A DNA stretch of 32,793 bases from Coriobacteriia bacterium (GCA_025361335.1 JANYAK010000028.1:1-32793); one strand, 5' to 3'. Positions 14,975 to 24,491 are shown, counted from the stretch's first letter. Notes: generated from the letters alone by a model not told the origin. Made by a program: numbers and translations.

Positions 14975-16111
14975 TCACGCGTTCGATATGCGCTCGTACA
15001 CGCCGGTCAGCACGGCAGAGGCGGCGTGCCAGTTGTATTCCCTCATCACGAGCTCGCGGCCGCGCGCACCCATCTCCTTCGCCTCATCGGCGTGGTCGCG
15101 CAATCGGACGAGAGCCTCTGCAATGGCGGCCGGGTCGGTGCAGTCCACCGCCAGCCCCACACCCTCGCGCCCTACGAAGTCCCGCGCCCAGGTCCCTGCG
15201 CTCACTATGGCCGGCCGCGCGCATGCCATGGCCTCCAGCAGCTTGCCCGGCGTACCCAGGGCGACGTTGCCGACGGCCGCGTCGTAGCCGGCGAAGATGA
15301 CGTCGGCCGCGGCGTAGAGGTTGGGGATCGAAGCATACGGGACGCGGCCCAGGACCTCGACCGCCGCCCTGCCCCGCGCGGCGTCACGGACCGCCTGTTC
15401 CTGCGGACCATCCCCGGCGATGACGGCGCGCACGCCGGGAGCAAGGCCCGTGGCGTCCATCAGAGCGACCAGGGTGCCCAGATAGCGCAGGCGACCGACG
15501 AAGCATACGGTGAACGGGCACCCGTCCGCGGGGCGATCCTGCGGAGTGAACAGATCCGCCTCCGGCACGTTCATCACGATCGCAACGGTGCCGGGACGCG
15601 CCATCGCCTCGTAGTGCGGCGCGATACCCGGCGGCGCCACGATCACGGCCGAGCTGCGATCCACGGCCGCGCGCTCGAGCAGGCCGATGGCGACGCGAGC
15701 CGGCAGTCGCGCGGGACCGCGCTGGGGGACCATCGAGCTGAGCGCGTACATCTCGTGAAGATCGAGCACCAGGCGCGAGCCGGGAAGCCGTCGCTTCACA
15801 CGCAGACCGACGACGAACGTGTCCGTGTCGTGACAGTGCACCGCATCGGCGCCCATCGCCACGACGCGAGCGGTCGCGGCCCGCCAGAAGGACATGAACC
15901 GGGGCAGACTCGCAAGACCGCCGCCGTAGCGCCCCCTTGGGCCGATCCGCTCGATCACGAAGCCCTCGCGGCTCTCGCGCACGGGGAGCCCGCCAGCGCG
16001 GTCCCATGCGACGACCACGACCTCGTGACCCGCCCTGCCGAGTGCCGCGGCTTCCTTCTCCACGCGAGGGTCGGGAGCGCACGCATTGCTGAGAACCATG
16101 GCGATCCTCAC
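14975..16111 (-). CDS. Glycosyltransferase, GT4-like
   Basis: A 378-residue GT-B glycosyltransferase that likely adds a sugar from a nucleotide donor to a growing lipid-linked glycan on the cytoplasmic side. The N-terminal half begins VRIAMVLSNACAPDPRVEKE, with HCHDTDTF and LDLHEMY in the acceptor domain. The C-terminal donor domain has VCFVGRLRYLG, VIAGDGPQE and the EAMACARPAIVS segment typical of GT4 enzymes. GTG at 16111 overlaps the stop of the upstream fusion gene by four bases (GTGA), implying translational coupling. The ORF could extend upstream but would run into the overlapping gene. Donor and acceptor are unknown. Confidence 0.9.
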   Translation of the reverse strand: MRIAMVLSNACAPDPRVEKEAAALGRAGHEVVVVAWDRAGGLPVRESREGFVIERIGPRGRYGGGLASLPRFMSFWRAATARVVAMGADAVHCHDTDTFVVGLRVKRRLPGSRLVLDLHEMYALSSMVPQRGPARLPARVAIGLLERAAVDRSSAVIVAPPGIAPHYEAMARPGTVAIVMNVPEADLFTPQDRPADGCPFTVCFVGRLRYLGTLVALMDATGLAPGVRAVIAGDGPQEQAVRDAARGRAAVEVLGRVPYASIPNLYAAADVIFAGYDAAVGNVALGTPGKLLEAMACARPAIVSAGTWARDFVGREGVGLAVDCTDPAAIAEALVRLRDHADEAKEMGARGRELVMREYNWHAASAVLTGVYERISNA

Positions 16112-18549
16112 TCGGCCACCGCCTCGGGTCCGAGCAGTCCCAGGCGGCGATACTCCCCGACGAGCGACTCCTGCTCGATCGTCCAGTTCAGTCGATTCAG
16201 CGCGGCCGCCCGTGCACGCGCACGCATGGCACCCAGCTCGTCTTCGCCCAGATCGAACAGGCACCGGACCGCGTCCGCGATGCTGGCGGGAATCGAGGGG
16301 TCGGCGATGAGGGTTCCGACGCCCTCCGACCTCACGACTTCAGCCATGTCGGGCAGATCGCTCGCCACCGACGGGATGCCGACCATCATCGCTTCGTACA
16401 GCTTCTGGGGAACGGCGTGCACGTAGCTGAGGCACGTCCCGAGGATCGGCATGACCGCCGCATCGGCCGACGCGGTCCGGCGCATCAGCTCGTCGAGCGG
16501 CACCGCGGAATAGACCTCCGCGCGTCCCTCGAGCCCCCGCTCCTCTATCCGTGTTCGTATCGCGGCCTCAAGGTGGCCCGAGCCCATGATCGCGAGCGCG
16601 TAGCCGGGCAGCAGCTCGAGGGAGTCGACGAGCGCCTCGAGCCCTCGATTCGCAACGATGCCGCCCGTGTAGAGCAGCAACCGCTCCTGCCCCTTGAGCG
16701 CCATGGCGCGAAACGCATGGTCGGGCTCGACTTGCTCCAGAATGTTCGCCACGTTCCTCACGACCAGGGCGTCGACGCCATACAGGCCGCGCAGGATGAC
16801 CGCCCTGCCCGGATCGCTGGTGATCACCGAGTCGGCCCGCCTGACGAAGAAGCCTTCGTATGCCTTCGCGAGGACCTGCCACCACCGAGTCGAGGTCCAC
16901 GGCCAGTTGCGATACAGGTTCAGCTCGTCCGAGTCGTAGATGAACCGCGCGTCGTTGGCCCGCGCGGCCCTCCAGGCCACGAGGAGCGGATAGATGTCCC
17001 TGGCATCGTACGCGTCCGCTTGCTCTCGCAGCGCGGCGACCCACGTTCGGGCCACGGCCTCGACCCAGCGGATCGGCCGCGCCCAGGAGGGCCACCTTCG
17101 CGACACGACGTCCACCCGCTTCACGACGTAGCCGGAGCGCTGCTCGAAGGCCTCGGTGCCGGGCTCCTGGATGGCGATGAGCACGACCTCGGCCCCCGCA
17201 CCCGCGATGGCCCGCGCCGCCCTGTCCACCCGAGCAAGGTATCGGGATGCGTTGTACTGGATCATGCAGACCTTCGGACGGGTCTCGGCGGCCGCACGCC
17301 GGCGCACCCTCTCCGCTGCGATCGATGCGGCGCACAGGCCGAGGAAGAACCACAGGGGTTTCGACGTCTCCATGCTGTACGTGGTGGACTGGATCAACAG
17401 CACGACCGTGGCGCACACGGCCGCCAGGGTCTCTGGAGCGATGCCCGACCGCCTCGTCCGGAGGGCTCCGATGATGGCCGATGCCCCGGCTCCGACGATG
17501 CCGAGCAGTCCGAGCAATCCGTCCTCCACGAGAACGGTCACGAGCGTCATGTGCGACTCGATGGGACCGCTGGCGACCGGTCCGAACGCGGCCTCGATGG
17601 CCAGCCGCCAGTTGCCCGGCCCCACGCCCAGCGGCCTCGCCGGGAACAAGCGGAGCCCCTTCACGATCAGGCCGAACCGATCCGTCGCCGATGGATCGCT
17701 CGCCACTCCGACCACCCGCAGCGCCACCCAGGCCGGCCCCAGGATCGCCAGCCCGATGCCCGCGGCGACCAGTGCGACGGCCGCGAAACGCAACTTCACC
17801 CGGCGCGGTACCGGAGACAGCGCAGCCCCGAGCACAGCGGCGATAAGGAGGCCGAGCAAGGCACCGCGCGACTGCGTCGCGACCGCGCCGCCGGCGCACA
17901 GCACCGCCACCGCCCACAGGACGCCGGCGCGAACCCTCACCGCGGACCCGAGGGCCAGAGGCACCGCAGCCGCCACGGCTGCCGCGAGCAGGCCCCCGAG
18001 GATGTTCGGGTCGTTCAGCGTCACGCGCGCCCGTATGGCGCTCTCCCAGAGCACGGCCTGAGGCTGAACCGCAAAGATGCCCGCCGATTCGAGAAGAGCA
18101 AGGACCGCCAGTACTCCACAGAGCGCCAGCACCCCCGAAAGGACCGCGCGCATCCGTCCGGGCGTTCCGCACAGCCACCCCACAAGGATCCCCAGCCCCA
18201 CCGAGGACACCAAGCTGAGGAACTGCACCACGGCCGTCTTCACCGACAGCGCCGACGGGATAGCCAAGCCCGCCCCGAGCAGCAGCAGGGCGATCCACGG
18301 GGAGAACACCAAGCGCCGCACCCGCACGCGCCGCACGACCACCAGCCATGCCGCCCAGCCGAATGCGAACGCGATCGCCACCTGGTAGATCGTGATCTGG
18401 GCGCCTCCGACGACAGCGAGCCGGCCGAACCGGTCGAGGACCGACAGCGCGAGGAGCCCCACGAGGCCCGCCGCGATCGTCGGGCTCGAGACGCCGCCAC
18501 CGCCCGGGCGCGAGAACTCATGTGTGAGGATCGGCAGGCTACGCGGCAA
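16108..18549 (-). CDS. Fusion of O-antigen polymerase/ligase-like domain and glycosyltransferase
   Basis: An 813-residue two-part membrane protein. Residues 1 to about 424 have many hydrophobic segments and landmarks of the O-antigen ligase/Wzy polymerase family (NDPNILGGLLAA, TQSRGALLGLL, GVGPGNW and a downstream large-loop region). Residues about 425-813 form a complete GT-B glycosyltransferase starting PKVCMIQYN, with FIYDSDELNLYRNW, LLYTGGIVANRG, the donor-site PQKLYEAMMVGIPSV and a C-terminal helix. No stop or frame change separates the halves. The start is TTG at 18549 with GAGG five bases upstream; no better start is nearby. It would place polymerisation outside and sugar addition inside the membrane in one chain. 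It leads an operon with the next glycosyltransferase. Confidence 0.88.
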   Translation of the reverse strand: MPRSLPILTHEFSRPGGGGVSSPTIAAGLVGLLALSVLDRFGRLAVVGGAQITIYQVAIAFAFGWAAWLVVVRRVRVRRLVFSPWIALLLLGAGLAIPSALSVKTAVVQFLSLVSSVGLGILVGWLCGTPGRMRAVLSGVLALCGVLAVLALLESAGIFAVQPQAVLWESAIRARVTLNDPNILGGLLAAAVAAAVPLALGSAVRVRAGVLWAVAVLCAGGAVATQSRGALLGLLIAAVLGAALSPVPRRVKLRFAAVALVAAGIGLAILGPAWVALRVVGVASDPSATDRFGLIVKGLRLFPARPLGVGPGNWRLAIEAAFGPVASGPIESHMTLVTVLVEDGLLGLLGIVGAGASAIIGALRTRRSGIAPETLAAVCATVVLLIQSTTYSMETSKPLWFFLGLCAASIAAERVRRRAAAETRPKVCMIQYNASRYLARVDRAARAIAGAGAEVVLIAIQEPGTEAFEQRSGYVVKRVDVVSRRWPSWARPIRWVEAVARTWVAALREQADAYDARDIYPLLVAWRAARANDARFIYDSDELNLYRNWPWTSTRWWQVLAKAYEGFFVRRADSVITSDPGRAVILRGLYGVDALVVRNVANILEQVEPDHAFRAMALKGQERLLLYTGGIVANRGLEALVDSLELLPGYALAIMGSGHLEAAIRTRIEERGLEGRAEVYSAVPLDELMRRTASADAAVMPILGTCLSYVHAVPQKLYEAMMVGIPSVASDLPDMAEVVRSEGVGTLIADPSIPASIADAVRCLFDLGEDELGAMRARARAAALNRLNWTIEQESLVGEYRRLGLLGPEAVAE

Positions 18550-18729
18550 GGCGACCTCGCGTCAGAAGTGGACCTTGATCGCACCTCCGACTCTTGGACA
18601 CGAGCGGTGCGTCGAGGCGGGAAATCATGGTAGCAGTCGGGCAACGCCGCAGCCAGCGGGGTGGGAGCGGTGTTGCCATGCTGTACCCTGAGGCAGCACG
18701 GTTGACCGAGCGACCGCGAAGGAGATGAC
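18550..18729. promoter_or_regulatory. Divergent promoter region of the polysaccharide locus
   Basis: 180 bases separate the leftward polymerase fusion from the rightward flippase. Candidate -10 boxes are TACCAT on the minus strand (18632-18627) and TACCCT on the plus strand (18684-18689); neither has a convincing -35. No gene or strong repeat is seen here. Confidence 0.35.
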
Positions 18730-20319
18730 GTGACCGGCACTCCCGGCGAGATCCCCCGCCCCGGCGACGAGCAGCCGGCGAGCGAAGGACCGGATCTCCT
18801 CCGAGGCGCGCTTCGCTCCGCGGGCTCGGATGCCGCCAAATACCTCCCCGTCAGACTCGTCCCGGCCCTCACCTCGCTGATCACGGTGCCCGTGTTCACA
18901 GCGGCGATCGGCGCCGCGGACTACGGAGCGTTCTACCTCGTCAGCTCCGTCGCCACTCTCGCCGCCAACCTCTCGACCGGCTGGATCTCGGACTCGCTCA
19001 TACGCTTCTACTGGCCCATGCGCAAGGAGGGCCGGCTCGACCGCTACATCGCCACCATCGTCTGGGGCTCCGTCGCGGCCATCCTCGCGACTGCGGGCAT
19101 CGCGTACTCCGCCACCGCCCTTGGCATCGGCGCGCTGCCGGGGGTCATCGCCCGGCTCGTCCCGGCCGGGATCATGTTCTTCATGTTCAACACTCTCACG
19201 AACATCTTGGTCCAGATCCCACGTGCCGCGAACCGGGCCGGCGCCTACGCTCGCCTTCAGGTCTCGGGCGTGGTGGCGACGACGGCCATCGCGGTGGCGC
19301 TGGTGTGGTGGGGGCGCATGGGGGCCGCCGGCATCCTGTGGGGCGTCGCGGCCGGGTGGGCGATCCTCGTCCCGTTCATGCTGCGAGACGTCGCCGGTGA
19401 GGGTTCGCTGTCGCCGGCCGGGATCGACGGCCCCACGGTGCGGGAGTTCCTGTCGTACGGCCTGCCCCTCGTGCCCGTGAGCGCGGCGGCGTGGGCGCTC
19501 TCGCTCATCGACCGCTTCGTGGTCGGCGCGTTCCGCGGCACTCTGGAGGTGGGACTCTACTCGGTGTCGTACTCGCTGGGCGATCGGCTCATGGGACTGG
19601 TGACGTTGCCGCTGCTGCTGACGATGACGCCGTCGCTTATCAACGCCTTCGAGCGCCGCGGCCAGCATCTGGCTGAGAACGTGCAGACGCACTTCGTGCG
19701 GTACTTCGCCCTCGCGACGGTGCCCGTGCTGGTGGGCATGTGGGCGGCATCGAGGCCGTTTCTGGAGGTCTTCACCGCGAAACAGTACTGGGTGGCGTCC
19801 CCGGTTCTGGCCATCGTCGCCGGCGGGACCATCCTGTCGGCGTTCGCGCAGGTCGCCGGCACGGGCCTCGCGCTGCACAAGCGGACACGCACCATCATGG
19901 AGAACACCCTGGCGGCGGCGGCGTTCAAGTTGGTCTCGAGCATGCTCCTGGTCCCCCGATGGGGCTACATCGCCGCGGCCTACAGCACCCTCGCCTCGTA
20001 CGGGGTCCTGCTGGGCCTGACGTGGTGGCGGTCCAGGCGGTACATGAAGCTGACCCTGCCGTGGCCGGCCTTGGCGCGGATCGCGGCGGCCGGCATCGGA
20101 GCGGGCGCGGTCCTTGTCGTGGCCTTCGGAAACGCGACGCCCAGCGGCAGGCTCTCGACTTTGGGCCTGCTGGCGGGCGAGGCTGCCGTTCTGCTGGCGG
20201 TCTACTCGGCGCTGTGCACGCTCTTCGGCGCCGTGCGTCGCGATGAGTGGGCGTTCATCGGCGAAGTCGCCGCCCGCGGTATCGGGCGTCTGCGCCGGGG
20301 CGGAAGGCCTCGGGTCTGA
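18730..20319 (+). CDS. Wzx-type polysaccharide flippase (MOP superfamily)
   Basis: A 529-residue polytopic membrane protein with about 12-14 hydrophobic segments. It moves undecaprenyl-linked oligosaccharide repeat units across the cytoplasmic membrane. The first domain has the usual order of the Polysacc_synt family: KYLPVRLVPALTSLITVPVF and DYGAFYLVSSVATLAANLST, then a central FLSYGLPLVPVSAAAWALSL preceding IDRFVVG, a strong flippase-type signature. GTG at 18730 is preceded by AAGGAG at a suitable distance. The C terminus is basic (RLRRGGRPRV). It starts the plus-strand block and would act with the divergently encoded Wzy-like fusion. Teichuronic-acid or capsule flippase are equally good names. 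Confidence 0.9.
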   Translation: MTGTPGEIPRPGDEQPASEGPDLLRGALRSAGSDAAKYLPVRLVPALTSLITVPVFTAAIGAADYGAFYLVSSVATLAANLSTGWISDSLIRFYWPMRKEGRLDRYIATIVWGSVAAILATAGIAYSATALGIGALPGVIARLVPAGIMFFMFNTLTNILVQIPRAANRAGAYARLQVSGVVATTAIAVALVWWGRMGAAGILWGVAAGWAILVPFMLRDVAGEGSLSPAGIDGPTVREFLSYGLPLVPVSAAAWALSLIDRFVVGAFRGTLEVGLYSVSYSLGDRLMGLVTLPLLLTMTPSLINAFERRGQHLAENVQTHFVRYFALATVPVLVGMWAASRPFLEVFTAKQYWVASPVLAIVAGGTILSAFAQVAGTGLALHKRTRTIMENTLAAAAFKLVSSMLLVPRWGYIAAAYSTLASYGVLLGLTWWRSRRYMKLTLPWPALARIAAAGIGAGAVLVVAFGNATPSGRLSTLGLLAGEAAVLLAVYSALCTLFGAVRRDEWAFIGEVAARGIGRLRRGGRPRV

Positions 20320-20334
20320 GCGCGAGGGCGCTTA
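20317..20334 (+). terminator. Weak hairpin overlapping the flippase stop
   Basis: AGCGC and GCGCT pair around GAGG, extended by a G-T wobble and a T-A pair, overlapping the TGA. No T-run follows. It could reduce read-through into the dehydrogenase gene but is weak. Confidence 0.25.
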
Positions 20335-20398
20335 AGACCCTGTGCTAACCTGTCTGGTGCGCCGGACTCGGGGCGCTGAGGAGCGGAGGGGTCCGGTA

Positions 20399-21712
20399 AT
20401 GGCGAGAGTCACTGTCATCGGCGCGGGATACGTCGGTCTCGTGACCGCCGCCTGCCTCTCCGCGTCGGGTCACGAGACTCTTTGCGCCGACATCGACGCT
20501 GCCAAGATCGCGGCACTGGACCAGGGACACAGTCCCATCTACGAGCCGGGGATCGACGCCCTGCTGACAACGGGTCTTGCCTCGCGCCGGTTGCGGTTCG
20601 CCTGCCCGACCCACGGATGGGGCCCCCTGCTCGGCGAAGTGGTCTTCATCGCAGTCGGCACTCCCGCCACGAGCGACGGATCCGCCGATCTGACAGCTGT
20701 CCGCTCGGTGGCGGACGCGATCGCCTCCGCGGCCGACCACCCCCTCGTGGTCGTCATGAAGTCCACGGTGCCGCCCGGCACGGGGGCCTCGCTCATCGAC
20801 GAGCACCTGTCCCGCTCCGCCCACGACATCGCCTATGTCAGCAATCCCGAGTTCCTGCGAGAGGGGCGCGCCCTGGAGGACTGGTACCGGACCGACCGCA
20901 TCGTCCTTGGCGGAAGCGATCCGGCGGCGGTCGAGACGGTCGCCGCCCTGTACGCCGGTATCGACTCGCCGATCATGCGGACCGATGTCGCAAGCGCGGA
21001 GACGATCAAGTACGCCTCCAACGCGTTCCTCGCGACCAAGATCAGCTTCATCAACGAGATGGCGAACGTGTGCGACGCGGTCGGCGCCGATATCGACGCC
21101 GTCGCCAGCGGACTCGGTCTCGACGCGCGCATCGGCCCCGCCTTCCTGCATGCGGGGATCGGCTACGGCGGGTCGTGCTTCCCGAAGGACGTGCGAGCCC
21201 TCAGCGCCGTGGCCGCATCTTCGGGCTACAGCTTCGAGTTGCTCAAGGCCGTCATCACCGTCAACGCGCGGCAGAGGCTGCTGCCGGTGCGATCGCTGGA
21301 GAAGGCGTTGGGGGGCCTGAGCGGCCGGACGATCGCCGTTCTCGGCCTGACCTTCAAGCCCGACACCGACGACACTCGCGAGGCACCGGCCATCGACATC
21401 ATCGCCGAGTTGCTGGCGCGCGGCGCGTCGGTCCTCGCGTGCGATCCGGTCGCGGGGGACATCTCGCTGCCGGAAGGCGCGCGCCGGGTACCCGACGCGG
21501 TCGCGGCGCTGACCGGTTCCGAGGGCGCGATCCTGGTCACCGAATGGCCGGAATACGTCGCCCTCGACTGGGAGGCCGCATGCAGGCTGATGGCTCCGCC
21601 GCGGGCCGTGTTCGACGGCAGGAACGCCCTCTCGCCCGAGCGCATCCGAGCCGGTGACGGCACGTACATGGCGGTCGGCCGCGACGGTCACCATCGCGGC
21701 GACGTGGACTGA
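20399..21712 (+). CDS. ugd: UDP-glucose 6-dehydrogenase
   Basis: Oxidises UDP-glucose to UDP-glucuronate in two NAD-dependent steps, supplying an acidic sugar for the glycopolymer. The 437-residue protein has the N-terminal dinucleotide site GAGYVG (8-13), the NPEFLREG segment from 149, the KYASNAF helix from 204 and the catalytic Cys260 in GYGGSCFPKD. The GLTFKPDTDDTREAP region of the C-terminal domain follows. These are characteristic of the UDP-glucose rather than the UDP-HexNAc branch. ATG at 20399 has GGAGGGG upstream; the frame is open to 20342 but the conserved N terminus begins here. A GT4 gene follows seven bases after its stop. Confidence 0.93.
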   Translation: MARVTVIGAGYVGLVTAACLSASGHETLCADIDAAKIAALDQGHSPIYEPGIDALLTTGLASRRLRFACPTHGWGPLLGEVVFIAVGTPATSDGSADLTAVRSVADAIASAADHPLVVVMKSTVPPGTGASLIDEHLSRSAHDIAYVSNPEFLREGRALEDWYRTDRIVLGGSDPAAVETVAALYAGIDSPIMRTDVASAETIKYASNAFLATKISFINEMANVCDAVGADIDAVASGLGLDARIGPAFLHAGIGYGGSCFPKDVRALSAVAASSGYSFELLKAVITVNARQRLLPVRSLEKALGGLSGRTIAVLGLTFKPDTDDTREAPAIDIIAELLARGASVLACDPVAGDISLPEGARRVPDAVAALTGSEGAILVTEWPEYVALDWEAACRLMAPPRAVFDGRNALSPERIRAGDGTYMAVGRDGHHRGDVD

Positions 21713-21719
21713 GGGTCCC

Positions 21720-22949
21720 GTGCGGATCCTGTACATCCACCAGTTCTTCGCGACACGGGAATCCGATCTCGGACTGATCAGAAGCTACGAGTTCTCGAGA
21801 CGGTGGGTCGCCGAGGGCCATGACGTCACCGTGATCACCAGCTCGTCGCGCCTCCCCACGTCGTTCGGGAAGCGCTTCTTCGCCCGAGGAGTCGTCGACG
21901 GCATCGATGTCCGCTCGGTCCGCGTGGCGTATCGCAACAGCATGTCGTATGGGCGGCGGCTCTGGTCGTTCTGCGTCTTCGTTGGCGGCTCCACGTGGCT
22001 CGCCCTGCGCGCTCCTCGGCCCGACGTCATCTTCGCGACCTCCACGCCGCTCACCGTCGGCATCGCGGGAGTGGTCGCTTCGAAGATCCGCCGGATCCCC
22101 CTCGTGTTCGAAGTGCGAGACCTGTGGCCCGAGGCCGCGATCCAGATGGGGGCGCTGCGCCGCGGGAGCCTGGGCGCTCGACTTGCCAAGGCGCTCGAGC
22201 GGGCGATCTATAGCGCATCGTCTTTCGTGATCGCCCTGTCTCCCGGCATGGCCGAGGGCGTCGTCGGCGAGGGCTTCCCGGCCGACCGCGTCGCCGTGAT
22301 ACCGAACTGCAGCGACCTGGACCTGTTCGGTCCCGGCGAGAAGGACCCGGAGATCGTCGCGCGATACGAGCTCGACCGGGCGCTGGTGGTGGGCTACACG
22401 GGTGCCATCGGCCCCTCCAACGCTGTGGAATCTCAGCTGCCCGGCGCCGCCCGAGAGCTCCGTGCGCGCGGCCGAGACGACATCCGGTTCCTGGTCGTGG
22501 GAGACGGCAAGTCCCTGCCCGCCCTTCGCGCCGCGACCGAGGGACTGGGCAACGTCGTCCTTGCCGGCAGCCTTCCCAAGCGCGCCATCCCGAGCATCAC
22601 GCGTTCCGCCGACGTACTACTCGTACTGTTCGCGGACGTGCCGATCCTGAGCACCAACTCACCCAACAAGCTCTTCGACGCGCTCGCGTCGGCGCGACCG
22701 GTCATCGTGAACTCACCGGGTTGGACGAAGGATCTGGTGGAGTCGAACGAATGTGGACTCTACGTCCCCGCGGGTGACGCGCGTGCCCTGGCCGACGCGC
22801 TCGAGGCGTTGGCGGACGACCCTGAGCGGCGAGTCCGTATGGGCCGACGGGCACGAGAGCTTGCGGAATCGCGCTTCGCCCGCGACACCCTGGCCACGGA
22901 GGTGCTCGCCGTCCTGACACGCGCCGCGGGCGATGCCGCGTCGCGGTAA
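21720..22949 (+). CDS. Glycosyltransferase, GT4 family (WbuB/WcaI-like)
   Basis: A 409-residue GT-B enzyme. The opening RILYIHQFFATRESD and YEFSRRWVAEGHDVTVITSS are typical of the WbuB-type subgroup, often found next to N-acetyl-amino sugar genes. The donor half has GYTGAIGPSNA, FLVVGDGKSLPAL, STNSPNKLFDALASARPV and EARPV-like donor contacts. GTG at 21720 has GAGGG four bases upstream and begins seven bases after ugd, so the two are co-transcribed. Its 3' end converges on the LCP gene with a shared hairpin. The transferred sugar is unknown; a HexNAc or uronic acid would fit the neighbours. Confidence 0.9.
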   Translation: MRILYIHQFFATRESDLGLIRSYEFSRRWVAEGHDVTVITSSSRLPTSFGKRFFARGVVDGIDVRSVRVAYRNSMSYGRRLWSFCVFVGGSTWLALRAPRPDVIFATSTPLTVGIAGVVASKIRRIPLVFEVRDLWPEAAIQMGALRRGSLGARLAKALERAIYSASSFVIALSPGMAEGVVGEGFPADRVAVIPNCSDLDLFGPGEKDPEIVARYELDRALVVGYTGAIGPSNAVESQLPGAARELRARGRDDIRFLVVGDGKSLPALRAATEGLGNVVLAGSLPKRAIPSITRSADVLLVLFADVPILSTNSPNKLFDALASARPVIVNSPGWTKDLVESNECGLYVPAGDARALADALEALADDPERRVRMGRRARELAESRFARDTLATEVLAVLTRAAGDAASR

Positions 22950-22964
22950 GGGTCCCGCCGCGAC
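22940..22964. terminator. Compact bidirectional hairpin between convergent genes
   Basis: GTCGCGG (22940-22946) pairs with CCGCGAC (22958-22964). The stem straddles the 14-base gap between the glycosyltransferase and LCP genes and touches both stop codons, so it could serve transcripts from both strands. The stem is short and lacks a T-run. Confidence 0.4.
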
Positions 22965-24421
22965 TATTGCCTGACCGTCGCCTTCGTCGGATCGTGCCAG
23001 TCCTTCCCGATCACGACGAGGATCTCCGAGCTGAACTTGTACATCCCGGCGGCCGGCACGACGTCGCCGTATCCCAGCGCCTCGCGGACGATCCCTGCCT
23101 CCGCCTCCCTGCCTTTCGGGAAGACGATCAGCGATCTGCCATAGACGAACTGGCTCATGTTGGCGGACTCGGTCACGACGAACCCAGCCTTCGTGAAGAG
23201 ATCCGACCCCGCCTTCGCCAGACCGGACACCCCGGCGCCGTTGCGCACGGTGAGCGTGATGTCGGACGGCTTCAGGCGCACGGCCGGCACGTCGGAGGCC
23301 GCGACGGTCGATGAGCCCTCCAGGCTGCTCGCCGGATCGAGCGGCTGGCCCTTTCGCATCCGCGCGATCATCTCGTCCATCTTGGGCTTGTTCGGGATCA
23401 CGTAGGAAAGGCCGTTGATGTAGTCCGTCCCGCCCGGCATCGTGGCGGACTGGATGTCGCCATCCTTGAGGCCCTTGAACTGCTGGACGAGCGCCACGAG
23501 GTCCGCGGTGGTCATATCGGTGTCCAGGTTGTCCACGACGGCGCCGATGATCGCAGGCGCGCTGAACACGTTCTTGAAAGCCAGCGCCTGCTGAGCGAGC
23601 GCCTTGATGAACGCCTGCTGATTGCGGATGCGGGCGAAGTCGCCGTCGGCGAACTGGTGGCGCGATCGCACGAGGACCAGCGCATGGAACCCGTCGAGCT
23701 TCTGATCGCCCTTCTCGACGACCGCATGTATGCGGCTCCACGCGGGGGCGTCCGGGTCGTAGATACGCTGCTTGACATCGAACTGGACGCCGCCGATCGC
23801 GTCAACCACGGCGGAGAAGCCATTGAAGTCGACGCTCAGGTAGTGCGAGATCGGAAGGCCGGTGAACGCCGTCACTGTCTTGAGAGCGAGCTTGGGGCCC
23901 CCCCATGACGGCGCGGCGTTGATCTTGTCCAGTCCCCGTCCGGGGATGTTGACCCGTGAGTCGCGAGGGATGGACATCATGTGCACCTTGCGGGCCTTCG
24001 GGTCGACTCGGGCCACTATGAGCGTATCCGACCTGGCCCACTTCTCTCCGGGGCGACGGTCGGAGCCCATGAGCAGGATGTAGAACGGCTCGCCGGGGGC
24101 CGGCACATTCTGCTTCAGCAGCCCGGCGAGTTCCGAGTCCGAGCTGGTGACACGGTTGATCTTCGTATCGGCGCGGCGCATGTAGGCCAGCGCGGACGCA
24201 GCCCCGGCGGCCAACACCAGGACCAGGGCCAAGACGGCGACGACGGCGCGGCGGCGGCGGCGCATGCGCCGTATGCGCGGGTCCACCATCCGGCCCGACT
24301 CGCGACGCCGGCGGGTGGCCTCGGCGCTGGTCTCCGACGTCGTGGAAGCCGGATCCATCCGCCGTATCTCTTTGGGACGCGCCTTTCCGTGCCGGGCGCT
24401 CCTGCGTGGTCGCGATTCCAT
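22964..24421 (-). CDS. LCP-family (LytR-CpsA-Psr) cell-wall polymer transferase with LytR_C domain
   Basis: A 485-residue membrane-anchored enzyme of the family that transfers lipid-linked glycopolymers to peptidoglycan. A basic cytoplasmic head (1-50) is followed by one membrane helix at about 54-78. The LCP domain has MGSDRRPGEKWARSDTL, IPRDSRVNIPG with LDKINAA, the DFNGFSAVVDAIGG segment and SRHQFADGDFARIRNQQ; the conserved arginines and aspartates that bind the pyrophosphate are present. The last 100 residues match the LytR_C domain (ITLTVRNGAGVSGLAKAGSD). ATG at 24421 has a nearby GAGG. Its place between the sugar-nucleotide cassette and assembly genes suggests it attaches this locus's polymer. 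Confidence 0.93.
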   Translation of the reverse strand: MESRPRRSARHGKARPKEIRRMDPASTTSETSAEATRRRRESGRMVDPRIRRMRRRRRAVVAVLALVLVLAAGAASALAYMRRADTKINRVTSSDSELAGLLKQNVPAPGEPFYILLMGSDRRPGEKWARSDTLIVARVDPKARKVHMMSIPRDSRVNIPGRGLDKINAAPSWGGPKLALKTVTAFTGLPISHYLSVDFNGFSAVVDAIGGVQFDVKQRIYDPDAPAWSRIHAVVEKGDQKLDGFHALVLVRSRHQFADGDFARIRNQQAFIKALAQQALAFKNVFSAPAIIGAVVDNLDTDMTTADLVALVQQFKGLKDGDIQSATMPGGTDYINGLSYVIPNKPKMDEMIARMRKGQPLDPASSLEGSSTVAASDVPAVRLKPSDITLTVRNGAGVSGLAKAGSDLFTKAGFVVTESANMSQFVYGRSLIVFPKGREAEAGIVREALGYGDVVPAAGMYKFSSEILVVIGKDWHDPTKATVRQ

Positions 24422-24491
24422 GAGCCTCGTTTCGTTCTACTTCAGGTGGCCGGACTCGCTTTCTCCACCGACCGACCGTTCCAAGTCAGTC

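Noticed and set aside
16417-18633. Long plus-strand open frame antisense to the polymerase-glycosyltransferase fusion
   Set aside because: Composition is low-complexity Arg/Pro/His-rich with no ribosome-binding site or domain. The opposite strand encodes a coherent membrane protein.
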